Shown piece by piece: positions 32,347 to 44,962 of a DNA stretch of 64,000 nucleotides (its first letter is position 1; every line of letters begins with the position of its first letter). Below the pieces are notes generated by a model that ran no database searches, was not told the DNA's origin, and saw only the letters and a list, made by a program, of their open reading frames with translations. Source of the stretch: Candidatus Altimarinota bacterium. Its GTDB lineage: Bacteria > Patescibacteriota > Gracilibacteria > BD1-5 > UBA6164. The stretch is taken from assembly GCA_013368515.1 (NCBI GenBank), contig JABWCI010000001.1, positions 1-64,000 of the forward strand. The letters run 5' to 3'. The position numbers and the translations under genes were made by a program.

Positions 32347-32790
32347 TTAAAATCAAACAATTACTTGTTTTTCTGTTATTGGAGTAAAAGAAGCTATTTT
32401 TCCAGATTGTTTTAGTTTTTCAAGCATATTTAAAAGAGTGGTATTTTCACTAAACACATCTTTTCAAAAAAGTTCATTTGAATAATTTATATCATGATGA
32501 TTTATTTCCCAAAATATAAAAGTTGAAAGTCTGCATTTCAGAAAAGAATATAAATTTTCTAAATCACTTTCTTTTCTCAGTGCATATTGTTCTAGTCACA
32601 CTTTTATAAAAGTAGAAGAAGTTTTGTTTATTTTTATATCTTCTAGTATAAAATTATTCAAAAAGTCTTCATGATTTATAATACTTTTATCAAATCATCA
32701 TTCGTTTTTTACCAGTTGAGTAAGTGCATAAAGATGAAGATAATCATGATTATTTAGCACATTTTTAATTGTTTTTGTTAGGTTTTGCAT
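32347..32790 (-). CDS. second HARE-HTH-like protein
   Basis: A 147-residue protein with the same pattern as its neighbour: TIKNVLNNHDYLHLYALTQL at the start and STFIKVGLEQYALRKE at the end of the domain, and a matching C-terminal part (FGKDVFSENTTLLNMLEKLK beside FGRNILADENIELLSLLKIL). This indicates a diverged tandem duplication. The middle of the domain is shorter. Function is presumably tied to the restriction-modification genes upstream. Confidence 0.5.
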
Positions 32791-32806
32791 AATATATTTT
32801 TAGAAA

Positions 32807-33388
32807 TTAATTTGAAATTTTTTCTATTTTAGGATTAACAGATGTTAATATAAATTTTATTTCTTCTTCTGATTTTTGAGTTCAAAAATAAGAATCTAAA
32901 TCATACGGAGTATTCTTTTCTCTAGTAAAACAATCAAATATTTTAACAAGTACTTCTAATATTTTTTCAGCATCTTGAATTAGAATGGGATTTATTATTC
33001 ATCTTAATCTATCATTTGGAAAATTATTATTATGATTAGCTATATCTTGATGTCAGAATACTTGGTCTCTACAATCTTTTAATCTTTTAAATTCATCTAT
33101 TTTAATTAATCAATCAAGTATTGTTTTGTAAGAGTTATTTTCTACTAATTCTTTCCAATTAAAAAAACTAATAACTCTTTTATCCTTTTCATTTAATAAG
33201 TTACAAATTATTAAACAAGCTTCTATAAAACAAGTATTACAAATTTTCTTATAAAAATTAGATGGAATATCATTCAAAGAAAAAACATTTTCATTTCAAG
33301 GATATTCTATTATTTTTCTTGAGTATGATAATTGATTAACAGCTACTTTGATTAATTCTGCAAATTGATATTCATTTATTCTTTTCAT
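32807..33388 (-). CDS. HEPN-like protein
   Basis: A 193-residue all-helical protein. The motif KDCRDQVFGHQD gives the R-x4-6-H signature of HEPN nucleases or AbiU2-like proteins. HEPN proteins are often RNA-cleaving toxins in defence islands. There is no adjacent nucleotidyltransferase antitoxin. It is wedged between hsdS and the HARE-HTH genes with no spacing, so it belongs to the same operon. Confidence 0.55.
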
Positions 33389-33389
33389 C

Positions 33390-34715
33390 TTATAAATCCT
33401 TACCATCTAAAATCATCCCCTTTATCTTTTCATCCAAATCAACTTTCAATTTTTCAATTCTCTCCCCATTTAATTTACTTTTATTTTTTATATTATTGAT
33501 TCAATTAATAATATTTTTTTGAATATCTAAAGTAGGAATTGGAAATTCTAAATTTTCTAATGCTTTCTGTGTAATTGCTGGATATAATCATCAAGTCATA
33601 TTATCTTTTAAAATATCAACTCAATAGTTTGATTGCAATAAATATTTTAAAAAATCTAAATCATATTTATCTGAGTTTTCAATAATCGAAAATCATGAAG
33701 AACAAATTTTTCAATCATAATTATCATCTACTATAGCAAATTTTTTTAAATATGGTCTTGTTGTTGAAATCATTAAATCTCATGTTTTTACTATTTGTGT
33801 AGCTCTACTTGGAGCTTCTCTTATTTGTAATTCAGTATGTCAATTTAATCAAATTTCAGCATCAATATTTCAAATTTCTATATAGTGAAATTTTCAATCA
33901 TCAGAATTATTTTTATTCCATTTTCTTGATTTAAAATTATAAATATCTGAGAGCTTTTTATATTCATATTTATTAAAAGAATTTCTTTTATTTATAAAAT
34001 TTAAAACATCCCACCTTTCTAAATCCTCATACCCAACACAAAAAAACTTCTTTTTTGCTTTTTGCTCTATTTCTATTCCAAGCTCTTTCATTAAATAATT
34101 ATCAACTTCTTTTAGAAGATTTTGATTTTCATTTTCTAGTTCTGAAATTTCCGTTTTTATATCATTATAAGTTTTTACTATTTTTTCTTGAATTTTAACA
34201 TCTTCAGGAACTGGAATTTCTAAACTTGATAACAAATCAAAAGTAAGATTTTGTCTTACTGATCCAGAAGTATTTGCTCTGAGAGTTTCATTAAACCAAT
34301 TTGATGAAAGTATTAAATACAAATATTCAGTAAGTAAATATTTTTCATCAGCATAAAAAACTACATAAGCAGGACTTATATATTTTCATTTTAATCATGA
34401 TTTTACTATTCAGATAGATCCAACATTTACTCTATAAGGATTGTATGTGATATCATTAGTTTCAACGAGTTTATACGGTTGTTTAATATTTTTTCATAAC
34501 TCATCGTATGTATCAATAACCCCCTCTTTGTTTGTTACTCATAAAATTGAGAAAGTTTCATTTGGAGCATCTCAAAGTTTTACTTTTATACTTCTTTCTT
34601 TGATAAATTTTCCCAATTTTTGCATAGGAAAAATACTATCAAGTTTTCAAATATATCACTTGATATCCCATCTATCTTCTAACTTCTCATATGTTAATAA
34701 AAAAGTACTCAACAT
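33390..34715 (-). CDS. hsdS: type I-like specificity subunit HsdS
   Basis: A 441-residue protein with two target-recognition domains, each ending in a coiled-coil spacer: TSGSVRQNLTFDLLSSLEIP then VPEDVKIQEKIVKTYNDIK, and MTGGLYPAITQKALENLEF then PIPTLDIQKNIINGINNIKN. HsdS sets the DNA sequence recognised by the methylase/restriction complex. It starts four bases inside the end of the methylase gene. Confidence 0.9.
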
Positions 34716-34716
34716 A

Positions 34717-36765
34717 TTATTTTCCTTGATAATTAAATAATTCTTTTTCAAATTTCTTATATTCTTCTATCACAAGTGGTAATTCATTTCCCTCAAAATC
34801 CATAGCACCAGTTGAAGTGATTCAAGAATTTGTAACTTCGGCCATAAAAATAGGATAATTAAAAGCTTTTTTTACTTCTTTTTTTGCTTGTGAAACAAGT
34901 TCTTCTATAAGTCATTTTAATTCTGTTTTTAAAATCTTTTTTTCATCTTTATCAGCTTTTTTTAACTTTTCTTCAAAATCTTTTTCTACTTTTTTGATTT
35001 CTTCATTATATCTTCCGTAAATCTCATTTGAAAGTTTTTCGTAATTTGCTTTTTCTTCTTCACTAAATTTTTGTATAAAAATAATACTTGATTTTATACT
35101 GGCTTTTGATGATATAAAAGTCTCAACTGGAAGTGAAACAACTGCTAAAATTTTTGCTTTTCATTGAGTAAACTCTCTTACATATTGCAAACTTGGATTA
35201 TTTAAAATTCCTTCTGGCAATACTACTCACATTTTCCCTCAAGCAACGAGTAAATTTAAACATCTTTCTATAAAAAGAATTTCTGTTTTTTGGCTTGATT
35301 TTCATTCTGACAATTTATATTTTGGTAAAACTGGTACTTCTCAAACTTCATCAAAAACACTTGCTCAAAATGGAGGATTTGTGATAACAAGATCAAACAT
35401 ATTTTCTTCTATTTGAGCCACATTTAAAAGCCCATCATGATGATGAACTCATCAGTGCCCATCTCAGTGCATGATCATATTCATCTTGCTAGTTCTAGCC
35501 ATACGGCTGTTTTTATCAGTTCCATAAATACATTTTGTAGCAAGATGCCATTCTCTTTGTTCTAATTCTTTATTGAGAATAACAAATTCTTCATTGAGTT
35601 TTTTTGCTTTCTCTTCTTGAGTTAGATCCATTTTTTCTATTTCTTCTCTTTTTTCATCTTTCTTTTTTTGAATATCATCTTCAATTTGACCTAAAATATC
35701 TTGAAAAGCTTTTATCAAAAATCAACCTGACCCAGAAGCTGGATCAATGATTTTTTGTCATTCTTTTGGTTCCAAAAATTGCACGATAAAATCAACAACA
35801 CTTCTTGGAGTGAAAAATTGTCCGATTTCTCATCTAAAAGTTTGACCTAAAAATTTTTCAAAAGCGATTCATTTGATATCATCTCAAGTTTTTGAAAGAT
35901 TGTATTTTTCTAGTTTACTTACTATATCTTTAAAAGTGCTATCCTTTACCCTGATTCTTTCATTATCTTCAAAAAGTTTATCATCTCTAAAATTTTGCTT
36001 TGTGTTTTCAAACATGAATTGAATATAACTCATTCATCCAAATTTTACTGGGTCTCAAGCAACTAAACTTGGTTTAATAATTTTATCAAAATTTTCTTCT
36101 TGTTCTTCTATAAACTTTTTTGTAAATATTTTTCAGTATTTATCTTGTCTTTCAAAATTGATTTTTATAAAAAGTAATTTACTGATTTCATCAAAAGCAG
36201 AAGCAGGATCTAAAGCATCTCTATTTCTAATAGAATTATGACAATTTTTTAATAAGTTTGTAAATTCTTCTCTTGAAAATGCTTTTGTTTCTGTTAAAAG
36301 TTGATGAATTTCTTTTTCAGTTGCATCAAATGTTGGAATATTTAAAATTTCTTCTGGTAGGTTTGGTAAAACATCGTCTATAACTTGAAAAAATCTTGTT
36401 TCTTTTGAATTATGAGTAACAAAAAATTTAGCTCCAGCCCAAGAAGCATAATTCATACCTTGATAATAATCTTTTTCTCTAATAACTACATTATCAGATT
36501 TACACTCAACTACGATAAGTGGTTTTTTCCTTGCTTTTCTATCTTCTTCACTTCTCCAAACTAAAATATCCGCTCTTGCTCTTCCAGTTCATCTATCACT
36601 ATTAGTAAGAGAAAATTCTTGTTCCATTTGCTCAATTTTGTATCCATAATCTTGAATCAAAACTTGAATATATTTTTGTCTTACTTCTTCTTCTGGAGTC
36701 AAAATAAGCCAATCATTTTTTAATGGACAAAATATTTTATTATCTTTAATTTGAAATCAAGTCAT
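34717..36765 (-). CDS. fused PD-(D/E)xK endonuclease and HsdM-like N6-adenine methylase
   Basis: A 682-residue fusion. Residues 1-160 match the HSDR_N nuclease: RARADILVWRSEED then PLIVVECKSDN, the D...ExK site. The rest is HsdM-like: an N-terminal helical domain, DPASGSGGFLIKAF (SAM binding) and LVITNPPFGAS (catalytic NPPF). No HsdR helicase is present. One polypeptide that cuts and methylates, paired with a separate HsdS, recalls BcgI-type (type IIB) enzymes. It is the first gene of a six-gene operon. Confidence 0.85.
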
Positions 36766-36863
36766 ATTTTTAATTTAAATATAAATTACTTTTAAAATAT
36801 ATATAAAAATAACATTAAAGCAAAAAATAATATAATTTTTATATACAATATATATACTAATAA

Positions 36864-36885
36864 TTTTTCCAGCATCTTGGAAAAA
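36864..36885 (-). terminator. hairpin after comM
   Basis: TTTTTCCA and TGGAAAAA pair around GCATCT directly after the comM stop. The following U tract is weak. Confidence 0.45.
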
Positions 36886-38424
36886 CTATTTTTCCTCTCT
36901 CTTCCTAAAACTAAGAGCTTCTAAAATATGTTCTTTTTTTATATCTTCACATCACTCTAAATCAGCTATAGTTCTAGAAAGTTTTATTATCCTATAATAA
37001 CTTCTAGCCGATAAATTTAAACTAGAAATAGCTTGTTTTAATATATTTTCACACTCACTATCTAGTTTACAATATTTATTTATTTCTTTTGTAGACATCT
37101 CACTATTAAATGTAAGACGAGTATTTTTGAATCTATTTAATTGTATTTCACGAGATTTTTCAACTCTTTGTTTTATATATTTTGAAGAATTTTTTTCATC
37201 ATAATCATCACTTATTTTAAACTCACTAGTTTTTACTTTTGGTACTTCTATAAATATGTCTATCCTGTCAATCAATGGTCAAGAAAGTTTTGATTTATAA
37301 TTTTCTATCTGTTTAAAACTACAAATACATTCTTTGTCTGAATCAGTTAAATATCCACAAGGACAAGGATTCATAGCTCAAACAAGTATAAATTTAGCAG
37401 GATAAGTCAGGCTAGCATTTATCCTATTTACAGTTATTTCTCCGTCTTCTATTGGTTGTCTCAAAACTTCCAAAACACTTTTACTAAATTCTAAAACTTC
37501 ATCTAAAAAAAGTACTCATTTATGTGCTAGTGATATTTCTCATGGTTTTGCATTTCTTCATCAACCAATAATACTTACACTACTAGCTGTATGATGAATA
37601 ACTCTAAATGGCCTTTTTGAAATTATGGGATTTTCACTATCAAGTAGTCAAGAAATACTATAAATCTTTGAAACTTCTATTGCCTCTGAAATAGTTAAAT
37701 CAGGCAAAATAGATGCAAAAGCTTTACTAAGCATAGTTTTTCAAGAACCTGGAGGTCAATTCATAATTATATTATGTCCTCAACTTGCTGCTATTTCTAA
37801 AGCTCTCTTTGCATGATTTTGTCATAAAATATATTTAAAATCATTTTTATTTTCCAAAAAACCATCAGTTTTAATATTTTTAAAATCTAGTTTTTCTTGT
37901 ATATTTAAAGGTTTATTTTTATTTAACATAGAAATTAAATCACTAAGACAAGATACTCAAATTACATCTATATCTGGTACAATTGATGCTTCCAAGACAT
38001 TTTCAAGTGGCAAAAATATCCTCTTAAACTTTTTTTCCATAGCTCAAATAGTACTAGGCAAAGCACCTGAAATCTTTCTAAGTTTTCCATCAAGAGACAA
38101 TTCTCATACAAATATACTATCACTCAAATAATCATCATTTATAATTCATTCATGATTTAAAATACCAACGGCAATAGCTAAATCAAAATTTGCTCATGAT
38201 TTTTTTATATCTGCTGGAGCAAGATTTACAGTTATCCTTGCTGTTGGAAGCTTTGCTTGACTAGATTTAAGAGCACTTCTAAGTCTTTCTTTACTTTCTT
38301 GTACTCATTGATCAGGAAGTCAAACTATGGTAAAACTAGGTAATCCCGAATTTATATCTACTTCAACCTCTATCAAATCTGAAATAATTCAATTTACTGC
38401 AATAGAATTTATCTTACTTATCAT
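36886..38424 (-). CDS. comM: ComM/YifB Mg-chelatase-like AAA+ helicase
   Basis: A 512-residue protein with an N-terminal Lon-like domain ([18 protein letters not shown]), Walker [17 protein letters not shown], Walker [11 protein letters not shown] and a C-terminal zinc-like [17 protein letters not shown]. ComM is a branch-migration helicase that helps integrate transforming DNA. With the type IV pilus genes at 1.7-6.6 kb this points to natural competence. Its promoter carries the same 7-4-7 box as the surface-protein gene. A UGA near the end hides the last 22 residues in standard-code calls. Confidence 0.93.
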
Positions 38425-38452
38425 ACTATAATTTTAATTATAAAATTATAGT
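38425..38452. repeat. inverted repeat in comM leader
   Basis: ACTATAATTTTA and TAAAATTATAGT arms lie between the -10 element and the comM ATG and abut the start codon, so the start region of the mRNA may be paired. Confidence 0.45.
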
Positions 38453-38484
38453 ATACTTATAGCACATTAAATTTGCATTAAATT
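38450..38484 (-). promoter_or_regulatory. 7-4-7 direct-repeat promoter of comM
   Basis: On the minus strand TTTAATG, CAAA, TTTAATG, nine bases, then TATACT. Identical geometry to the boxes at 14027 and 48318, where the spacer is CTTT. Confidence 0.55.
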
Positions 38485-38585
38485 AAATCTATATTAAAAA
38501 AATAGATATATAAAATTAAATAATTTTATTGATTTTTGAAAAATTTATACTAAAATATAGATAATTAAATTTTAAACAAAAAATT

Positions 38586-38969
38586 ATGAAAAAAATTATA
38601 ATTTCAATGATACTGATATCTATTCTAAGTTCTTGTTCTTTATTTAAAAAAGATGAAGAAAAAGTAGAAATAACTTCTTCTTGAGAAATAAATATTGAAG
38701 ATGGTGAAAATAGTGTAAAAATAGATGAAAATTGAGTAAATATAAACTCTTCTTGAAGTACTGTAAGTATAGATGAAAATTGAAATGTAGTTATATGAAG
38801 TGAAAATATTAAAATAGATACTCAAACAGATGTAAGTGTTGAAAAAGACATAGAAAACATTATTGATACAAACACAGAAAATACAAAAGATAGTGTAACT
38901 GAAGAAGAAATATTAAACGACATAGATTCTTTAATAAATGATATAATTAAATCTGCAGAAAATGGATAA
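38586..38969 (+). CDS. small lipoprotein
   Basis: A 127-residue precursor. MKKIIISMILISILSSC is a lipoprotein signal with lipobox LSSC. The mature part is acidic with degenerate repeats (NSVKIDENGVNI, STVSIDENGNVV). Its end overlaps the start of holB by eight bases. Function unknown. Confidence 0.7.
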
Positions 38970-39651
38970 TATAATATCTAAAATAAAAGAAAAATTAAAT
39001 AAAGGAGAAGAAGTGTCTCCTTTTTTATTTATAGGTAAAAATCTAGAAATAGTTAATCAAAAAGTATTGTCGTTAGCAAAAGATTTATTAAAACAATACG
39101 ATATTCCAAATGTATATTTGTATACTTTGATTGATAACGGGGAAACTATAAAAGTAAAAGAAATAAAAGAATTTATGAATTATACAAATTCAAAACCTCC
39201 TTTTAGATTCCAGATTTTTTTTATAGAAAATATATCTAGATTAAACATAGCTTCTAGTAATAGTTTACTAAAAATATTTGAAGAACCTTGAGCACAAAAT
39301 ATCATTTTTACAAGCAATGCTTGAGAAAATAATATACTTGATACTATAATTTCAAGAGTTCAAATAATTCAAATAAATACAAATGATATTAAAAAAGAAG
39401 ATCAATTTTATCTAAGTCTTATAAAGTCATATACAAACAAAGAAAGTGATGAATTATTAAATTATTTTTTCAAGAATAAACTAGAAAAAATAGATTATAT
39501 TAATTTCTTAGAAAATCTAATTATTTATGCTAAAAAAAATCTAGTATTAATAGATTTTTTAGAAGAAATATTAGAAGATTTAAATTGAATAAAACAAAAT
39601 AATTTAAATGCTAAGTATATAATAGACAAATGGCTACTAAAAATAAAATAA
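38962..39651 (+). CDS. DNA polymerase III delta-prime-like subunit
   Basis: A 229-residue clamp-loader ATPase-like protein: SPFLFIGKNLEIVNQKVLSL at the (degenerate) P-loop position, KVKEIKEFMNYTNSKPP, then the SRC-like region NSLLKIFEEPGAQNIIFTSN and ISRVQIIQI. It matches HolB/DnaX family delta-prime, which lacks a working Walker A. The gene overlaps both neighbours, so the three-gene run 38586-41084 is one operon. Confidence 0.8.
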
Positions 39652-41084
39652 AAGCATTCTCTCTTGTAGAACTTATAGTTTGAATAACTATTTCTATGTT
39701 ACTTATGGTATCCATATGAGTTTTTGTAAACTCTGGAATGAAAAATATATTTTTACAACAAAAATCACTAGAATTTGCATCAAATATAAATGATTTTTCA
39801 AATACCCTATATGAAACTTTTTCAAATATACATAACTCTGGGAGCATAAATTTAACTTCTTCTTGAATAATATTTAAAAGTAAGATGGATTTTTCAAGAT
39901 GATGATTTACATATGTATGAAGTAGTATAATAAATAACTATTTTTGTGATGATATAAATAGTGAAAGTACAAACTCAAATCATATATTTATAAAAAACTT
40001 TATACCTTTTTTTGAAAATAGTGGTGATACGAATTATCTTACTTGAAGTGTTATTCATAATTGAATTACATATATTTCTCATCAAAAAGAACATAAAATA
40101 ACTGATTCAAGTTGAAATACAATTGTTTGAAAATGAGTTTTTTGAGACTTCTTTGAAAAATGACTAAGTTGAAATTCAGTATACTTAAATAATCCAACAT
40201 GAGTAGCTTCAGACTGAGAAGTACTATATATTAGTGATACATTAAATAATAGAGTTTTATATCTTTCTTGAAGTACTATACATAAACTACTTGATGAAAA
40301 TGATTGATTAAGAGAACCTACTTGATTATATTATGATTCTTGAAATAGTGCGCTTTATATTTCAAATAGTTGATTATGAGAAATTTGGAAAATAACAAGT
40401 GATAATAGTACAGCTCCATCTAAAACTCTTAGTTTTTCATGAATAACAGAAAACAATGTTAGTAATTTTAAAATTGAATTATATAAAAATAAAGTAAGCT
40501 ATGATATAACATGAATTGATACTTTAACTCCTTGATTTAACAATATAACTAATGATTTAAAAGCTTTTATATGAAATACATATACTCATACATTTATGAG
40601 TTGAAGTACTATAGAATATAAAGATTTTATATGAACTAACAACTATAATATAATAATTAATAACCCAAATATTATTTTAAGCAATTGAGTTTATACTTTA
40701 AAACTTATTATATGAAATAGTGAAAGAAATTTTTATTATTTTACATATTGAGATGAAAAAATATACACTATGGAAGATAATAAAATAGAAGTAGTTAGAA
40801 CATGACTTAGTTATCCAAATGGTATTTGGTGAAACCCTTGAACAAATTTATTTCCAAATAATTGAAATTTCAATATTTTTGATACTGGAACTATATCAAA
40901 TCTAGCTCCTGATTTAGAAAATGATATCATACTAAGAAATCCTATATATAATTTAGATATATCAATTGATGATTTAAATCTTTTAAATATAGTATTAAAA
41001 CATTATAAAAATTATAATTGTTATAATTTAGATGAGAACAAAGAAAAGATATGAACTTTTTTATTAAAAACAATATTAAAATAA
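39630..41084 (+). CDS. prepilin fused to an NHL-like beta-propeller
   Basis: A 484-residue protein. The N-terminus KIKAFSLVELIVGITISMLL is a type III prepilin signal (cleavage after Ala, Glu5). A propeller-like region follows, with repeats such as GVASDGEVLYISDTLNNRVL and GLYYDSGNSALYISNSGLGE. The C-terminal 150 residues are Asn/Ser/Gly-rich and beta. An oversized minor pilin carrying a binding domain, perhaps at a pilus tip, is the natural reading. Many UGA glycines; encoded in an operon with holB by 22-base overlap. Confidence 0.7.
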
Positions 41085-41112
41085 GATAGCTTAAGCTATC
41101 TTATTTTTTTTA
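41080..41112. terminator. bidirectional terminator
   Basis: AATAAGATAGCTT and AAGCTATCTTATT form a perfect stem with U runs, overlapping the stop codons of both convergent genes. Confidence 0.9.
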
Positions 41113-41836
41113 AAAAATTAAATAACAATTTAAATAATTTTTTTTCAAAATTTGCAAAGATATAACTCTCTATAATAAAACATTCTGTTGTATTATAGTC
41201 AATTATAGCAACTTTATTTCCATATATTATCTTTGTAATATTATCTTCAAAAATATCAAAATTTGCAGGAATAACAACTACTTCCTTATCTAGTTTTTTT
41301 TCTTTTAAATTATTTAAATAATCATTAGTAATAACCATTCTTTCTAGTTTTTTTTCATCTCTTATTTTTTTATACTTATCATATTCACTTCTATCAATAC
41401 TTGTTTTATTAACATTATTTCTAGAACTATATCTATAAAAAACATCTCACTTATTTAATGTGTTTCATATATCCAAAAAAATATTTCTAATTCATGCCTT
41501 TCATGATAAATGCTTAAAAATTGGCTTAGAAAAATTATTTGAAAATTGACTTTCAAGTACAGGAATATAATCCTCAAAATCTTTTTTTATATTATCCAAA
41601 TAAGTATTAAATATTTTTGGGTTTTCTGCAATAAAATAAATTCTCTTTCAGATTAAAACCTTTGAAATAAGTCATTGCTCTTGCATAGAAGGCAATATCT
41701 TATAAAGTTTTGGTCTATTTATAGATAGTTCTTTTGATAAATCTGTAAGAGTTTTTTTTGGGTTTGAAATTAAAAAAAGATATATTTTTGATTCCTCTTC
41801 ATTTAAACCTATTTTTTTCAATATTTGTTCACTCAT
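41096..41836 (-). CDS. TrmB-like transcriptional regulator
   Basis: A 246-residue protein with an N-terminal TrmB winged helix: LKKIGLNEEESKIYLFLISN, then LTDLSKELSINRPKLYKILP and the wing QGLISKVLIGKRIYF. The C-terminal part (phospholipase D-like fold expected) has KVAIIDYNTTECFIIES. TrmB proteins regulate sugar metabolism genes in archaea and some bacteria. Target unknown. Confidence 0.75.
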
Positions 41837-42003
41837 ATAAATATGTAAAAATATATTACACTTTTAATTATATAATTTTTTACTTTAAAATAAAGAAAAT
41901 ATTTACTTTTTAAAAAATAAAATTACATATAAGTATAAAATAAAATACATTTTTAAAAATATAAACATTATATATATGTATTTTATTTTTTAAATATAGA
42001 TAT

Positions 42004-42936
42004 ATGTTTGATCTACACTTTCATTCTATAGCTTCAGACTGAAAAAATTCAGGAGAAGAAATAATAAATAATGCTTATGTAAAAAAATTACAATTTATAG
42101 CATTAACAGATCACGATGTAATTTGTTCAAATGATTTCATAGATAATGCTAAAAAAATAGGAATAGAATCTTGCTATTCTACAGAAATATCAGCTAGAGA
42201 TTTAAAAAATAAAAAAAGTCTTCATTTAACTTGTTACTCAAGAAGTTTTTGAAAAAACATAAGAGATATTTTAGATAATACTGTTGAAAAAAAACAATTA
42301 CTTATAATAAAACAAATAGAAAAATTAAAAAACTTATGATTTAAAATAGAATTAAATGATTTTTTAAATTACTTTTTAAATATTTGAAAAAAATTAGAGA
42401 CTTTAAATAGATTTAATATATGACAATATTTATTTTTAAATAATGATAATATTATATTAGCTCAAAAAATAAGTTGAAAAATAGATATAAATCCTCAAAG
42501 TTTTTTTGAAATGTTTTTAAAAGAAGTCTGAGAATATTATCAAGTTTATTGATTAAAATATTGAATAGATGTACCAGAATATGAACCAAATATTGAAGTT
42601 TGTTCAAAACTTGCAAAAACAAATAATGCAATAATATCAATAGCCCACCCAAATTTAAGTTTCAAAAAAGAATGACTTGAATATTTTAAAAAAATATACC
42701 CATATTATGTAGAAAATTGAATAAATGGCATAGAAATAAACTCAAAAGCTAATATAGAATGGATTAAAGCAATATATGAATTTAAAGAAAAATATTCTAT
42801 AATAATAACTGCATGAAGCGATAACCATAATATTTGAGAAGTTGATAATAAACACTCAGATTTATGAGAATTAAACCCTCTATTATGAGAAAATGATAAA
42901 TTATTAATACTGAAAAATTTTAAAAATAAATTATAA
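42004..42936 (+). CDS. PHP-domain phosphoesterase
   Basis: A 310-residue PHP protein: MFDLHFHSIASDGKNSGEEI, ALTDHDVI, IAHPNLSF and GSDNHNIGEV give the metal-binding His/Asp set in order. Relatives include RNase AM/YciV and nucleoside 3',5'-bisphosphate phosphatases. It stands alone and is followed by a strong terminator. Confidence 0.85.
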
Positions 42937-42974
42937 AATAAAACTAGAAACCAAAGGTTTCTAGTTTTATTTTA
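42936..42974. terminator. bidirectional terminator
   Basis: AAAACTAGAAACC and GGTTTCTAGTTTT stem with A/T flanks between convergent genes. Confidence 0.9.
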
Positions 42975-44277
42975 AAGTAAATTTTCAAGGAAAATTTCCA
43001 ATTCATATATTTCCAAGACCTAAATTTCAAAATCAAAAATTAATTGAATTTAAATCAGAATCTTTCATAGTTTCATATTGAGGAGGGGTTAAATCTGTTC
43101 ATATAAATTTACTATCAGTTTTTGAAAGGTATAAAATTTGCATATCTTGCAAAAATGAAATTATTTCTTTCATTTCTATATACCAATTTACAAAAGTTTC
43201 TATATTACTAGAAATTTTTTTCCATGTATTAACCTCTAAATATCAACTTGATATATTCCATTTTACATAAAATACATTATCTCTAAATAAGAAATTATAC
43301 TTTCTTTTAGTTTTATTTGCTAATTTTACTAAACGATCCATAAATGCTGTTGTAATTATCATACGACTTTCAACTTGATCATTACCATGAACATCAAACA
43401 ATTTTTCAAATTCTAAATTTTCTAATATAATACGATTTCTTCAATTAAATTTATGATATAAAATATAAACTATTACAAAACCCAATATAAAAGAAACTAC
43501 TGCTATTGCAAAAATTTTAGTAATAGTCCAAGAAATCATTGCTATAAAAATAGAAACAATAATTGGAGTTATCATTTTATTTCACACATTATCACTTCTA
43601 TCATCTTTTATAAAAATATCATTTTTTATATTTATACGAGCACTTGGCAATCTTATTTTTAGTAAATAACAATGATTTGTAACTACTCTTCTTCTATTTT
43701 TTCAGCTTCATCTAACTTCTGAAGTTTGAATTTCATATCATTGAACAGAAGCATATTTTCAATCTTTATTTAATGTAAATGCAATTGAATCTTCTATTTT
43801 ATCTATTCTTTCGTATCAATTTAAAAAATTAGATGATCTCAATTCTCTAATTTCTCAAAATGCATATTTTCTTCAAGAATCATATTGTAAATTATCATAA
43901 ACTTTTTTAGATAACTTAGTTAATATTTTTTCTTTTATTGTTCACTCTATTTTTTTACGAAATATAAAAATAACTATAGCAGAATAAATCAATCCTATTG
44001 GAATTAAAAAAACTGAAGATGTCATAACTGTATCAAAAAAATTTGCTTCTCTTGTAACTCAATTTATAGTTACAACTTCTCAAAAAAACAAACTTCAAAA
44101 AAGAAAATATAAAGATATAATTCATCAAAATAACCAAATATATCTTTTTATACGATTTTTATCAACTTGTTCTAATATACTTTTTATTTCAAAATCATCA
44201 AAAAATGATTCTAATTTAGCAATTTCACTACCATCATCAAGTCATTTTTTAATTGCATATTCTCTTAATCAATTCAT
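42967..44277 (-). CDS. DUF3137-like membrane protein
   Basis: A 436-residue protein with two pairs of membrane helices (YIWLFGGIISLYFLFGSLFF; VFLIPIGLIYSAIVIFIF; IIVSIFIAMISWTITKI) and a soluble C-terminal domain, with a motif GNDQVESRMIITTAFMDRL typical of DUF3137 proteins. Such proteins are often found beside lemA, as here: lemA is 27 bases upstream in the same direction. Function unknown. Confidence 0.65.
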
Positions 44278-44304
44278 ATTTTATTTTTATTTTTATTTTT
44301 TATT

Positions 44305-44910
44305 TTATGAAAACATAGCTTTTGCATCCAATTTTTCAACTCTAGCAGAAGAATCAGCTTCAAACATTTTATAATCTTCAATTGTCATCATTGATGCAAC
44401 TATATTTGAAGGAAACATTTCTTTTTTATTATTTAATTCTTTAATTGATGCATTATATGCTCTACGAGCTCACTGTAATCTATCTTCTATTTCAGACCAA
44501 GATGTTTGTAATTCTAAAAAATTAGCACTTGCTTTTAAATCTGGATAATTTTCTGCAACAGCAAAAATAGATTTCAAACCAGCTTGTAATTCATTTTCTT
44601 GAGCAAATCTTTCAAGTGAACCCTTGTTTGAATTAGACATTAAACTAGCTCTAAGTTCGGTAACTTTAGAAATTACTCATGATTCATGTTGCATATATTG
44701 TTTTACAACTTCTACTAAATTTGGTATCAAATTATATCTATTTTGTAAAACTGTATCTATCGAAGAAAAAGTTTCTTTTACTGTATTTTTTAAATTTATT
44801 ATAGAGTTATATGTAGCAATAAAATAAATAACAGCAATTATAACTAAACCCCAAAATCAAAAAAATAAATTCAATCATTGACCAAATAGACCAAAAGTTT
44901 GTGTTTCCAT
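44305..44910 (-). CDS. lemA: LemA-family membrane protein
   Basis: A 201-residue protein with an N-terminal membrane helix (NLFFGFWGLVIIAVIYFI) and the LemA helical domain: YNLIPNLVEVVKQYMQHES, then ENYPDLKASANFLELQTSWS and EDRLQGARRAYNASIKEL. It forms an extracellular four-helix domain in known structures. Role unclear; paired with the DUF3137-like gene. Confidence 0.92.
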
Positions 44911-44962
44911 AAAAAATATTTAAATATTAAAATTATATTTATTGTAACATGTTTTAATAAAA

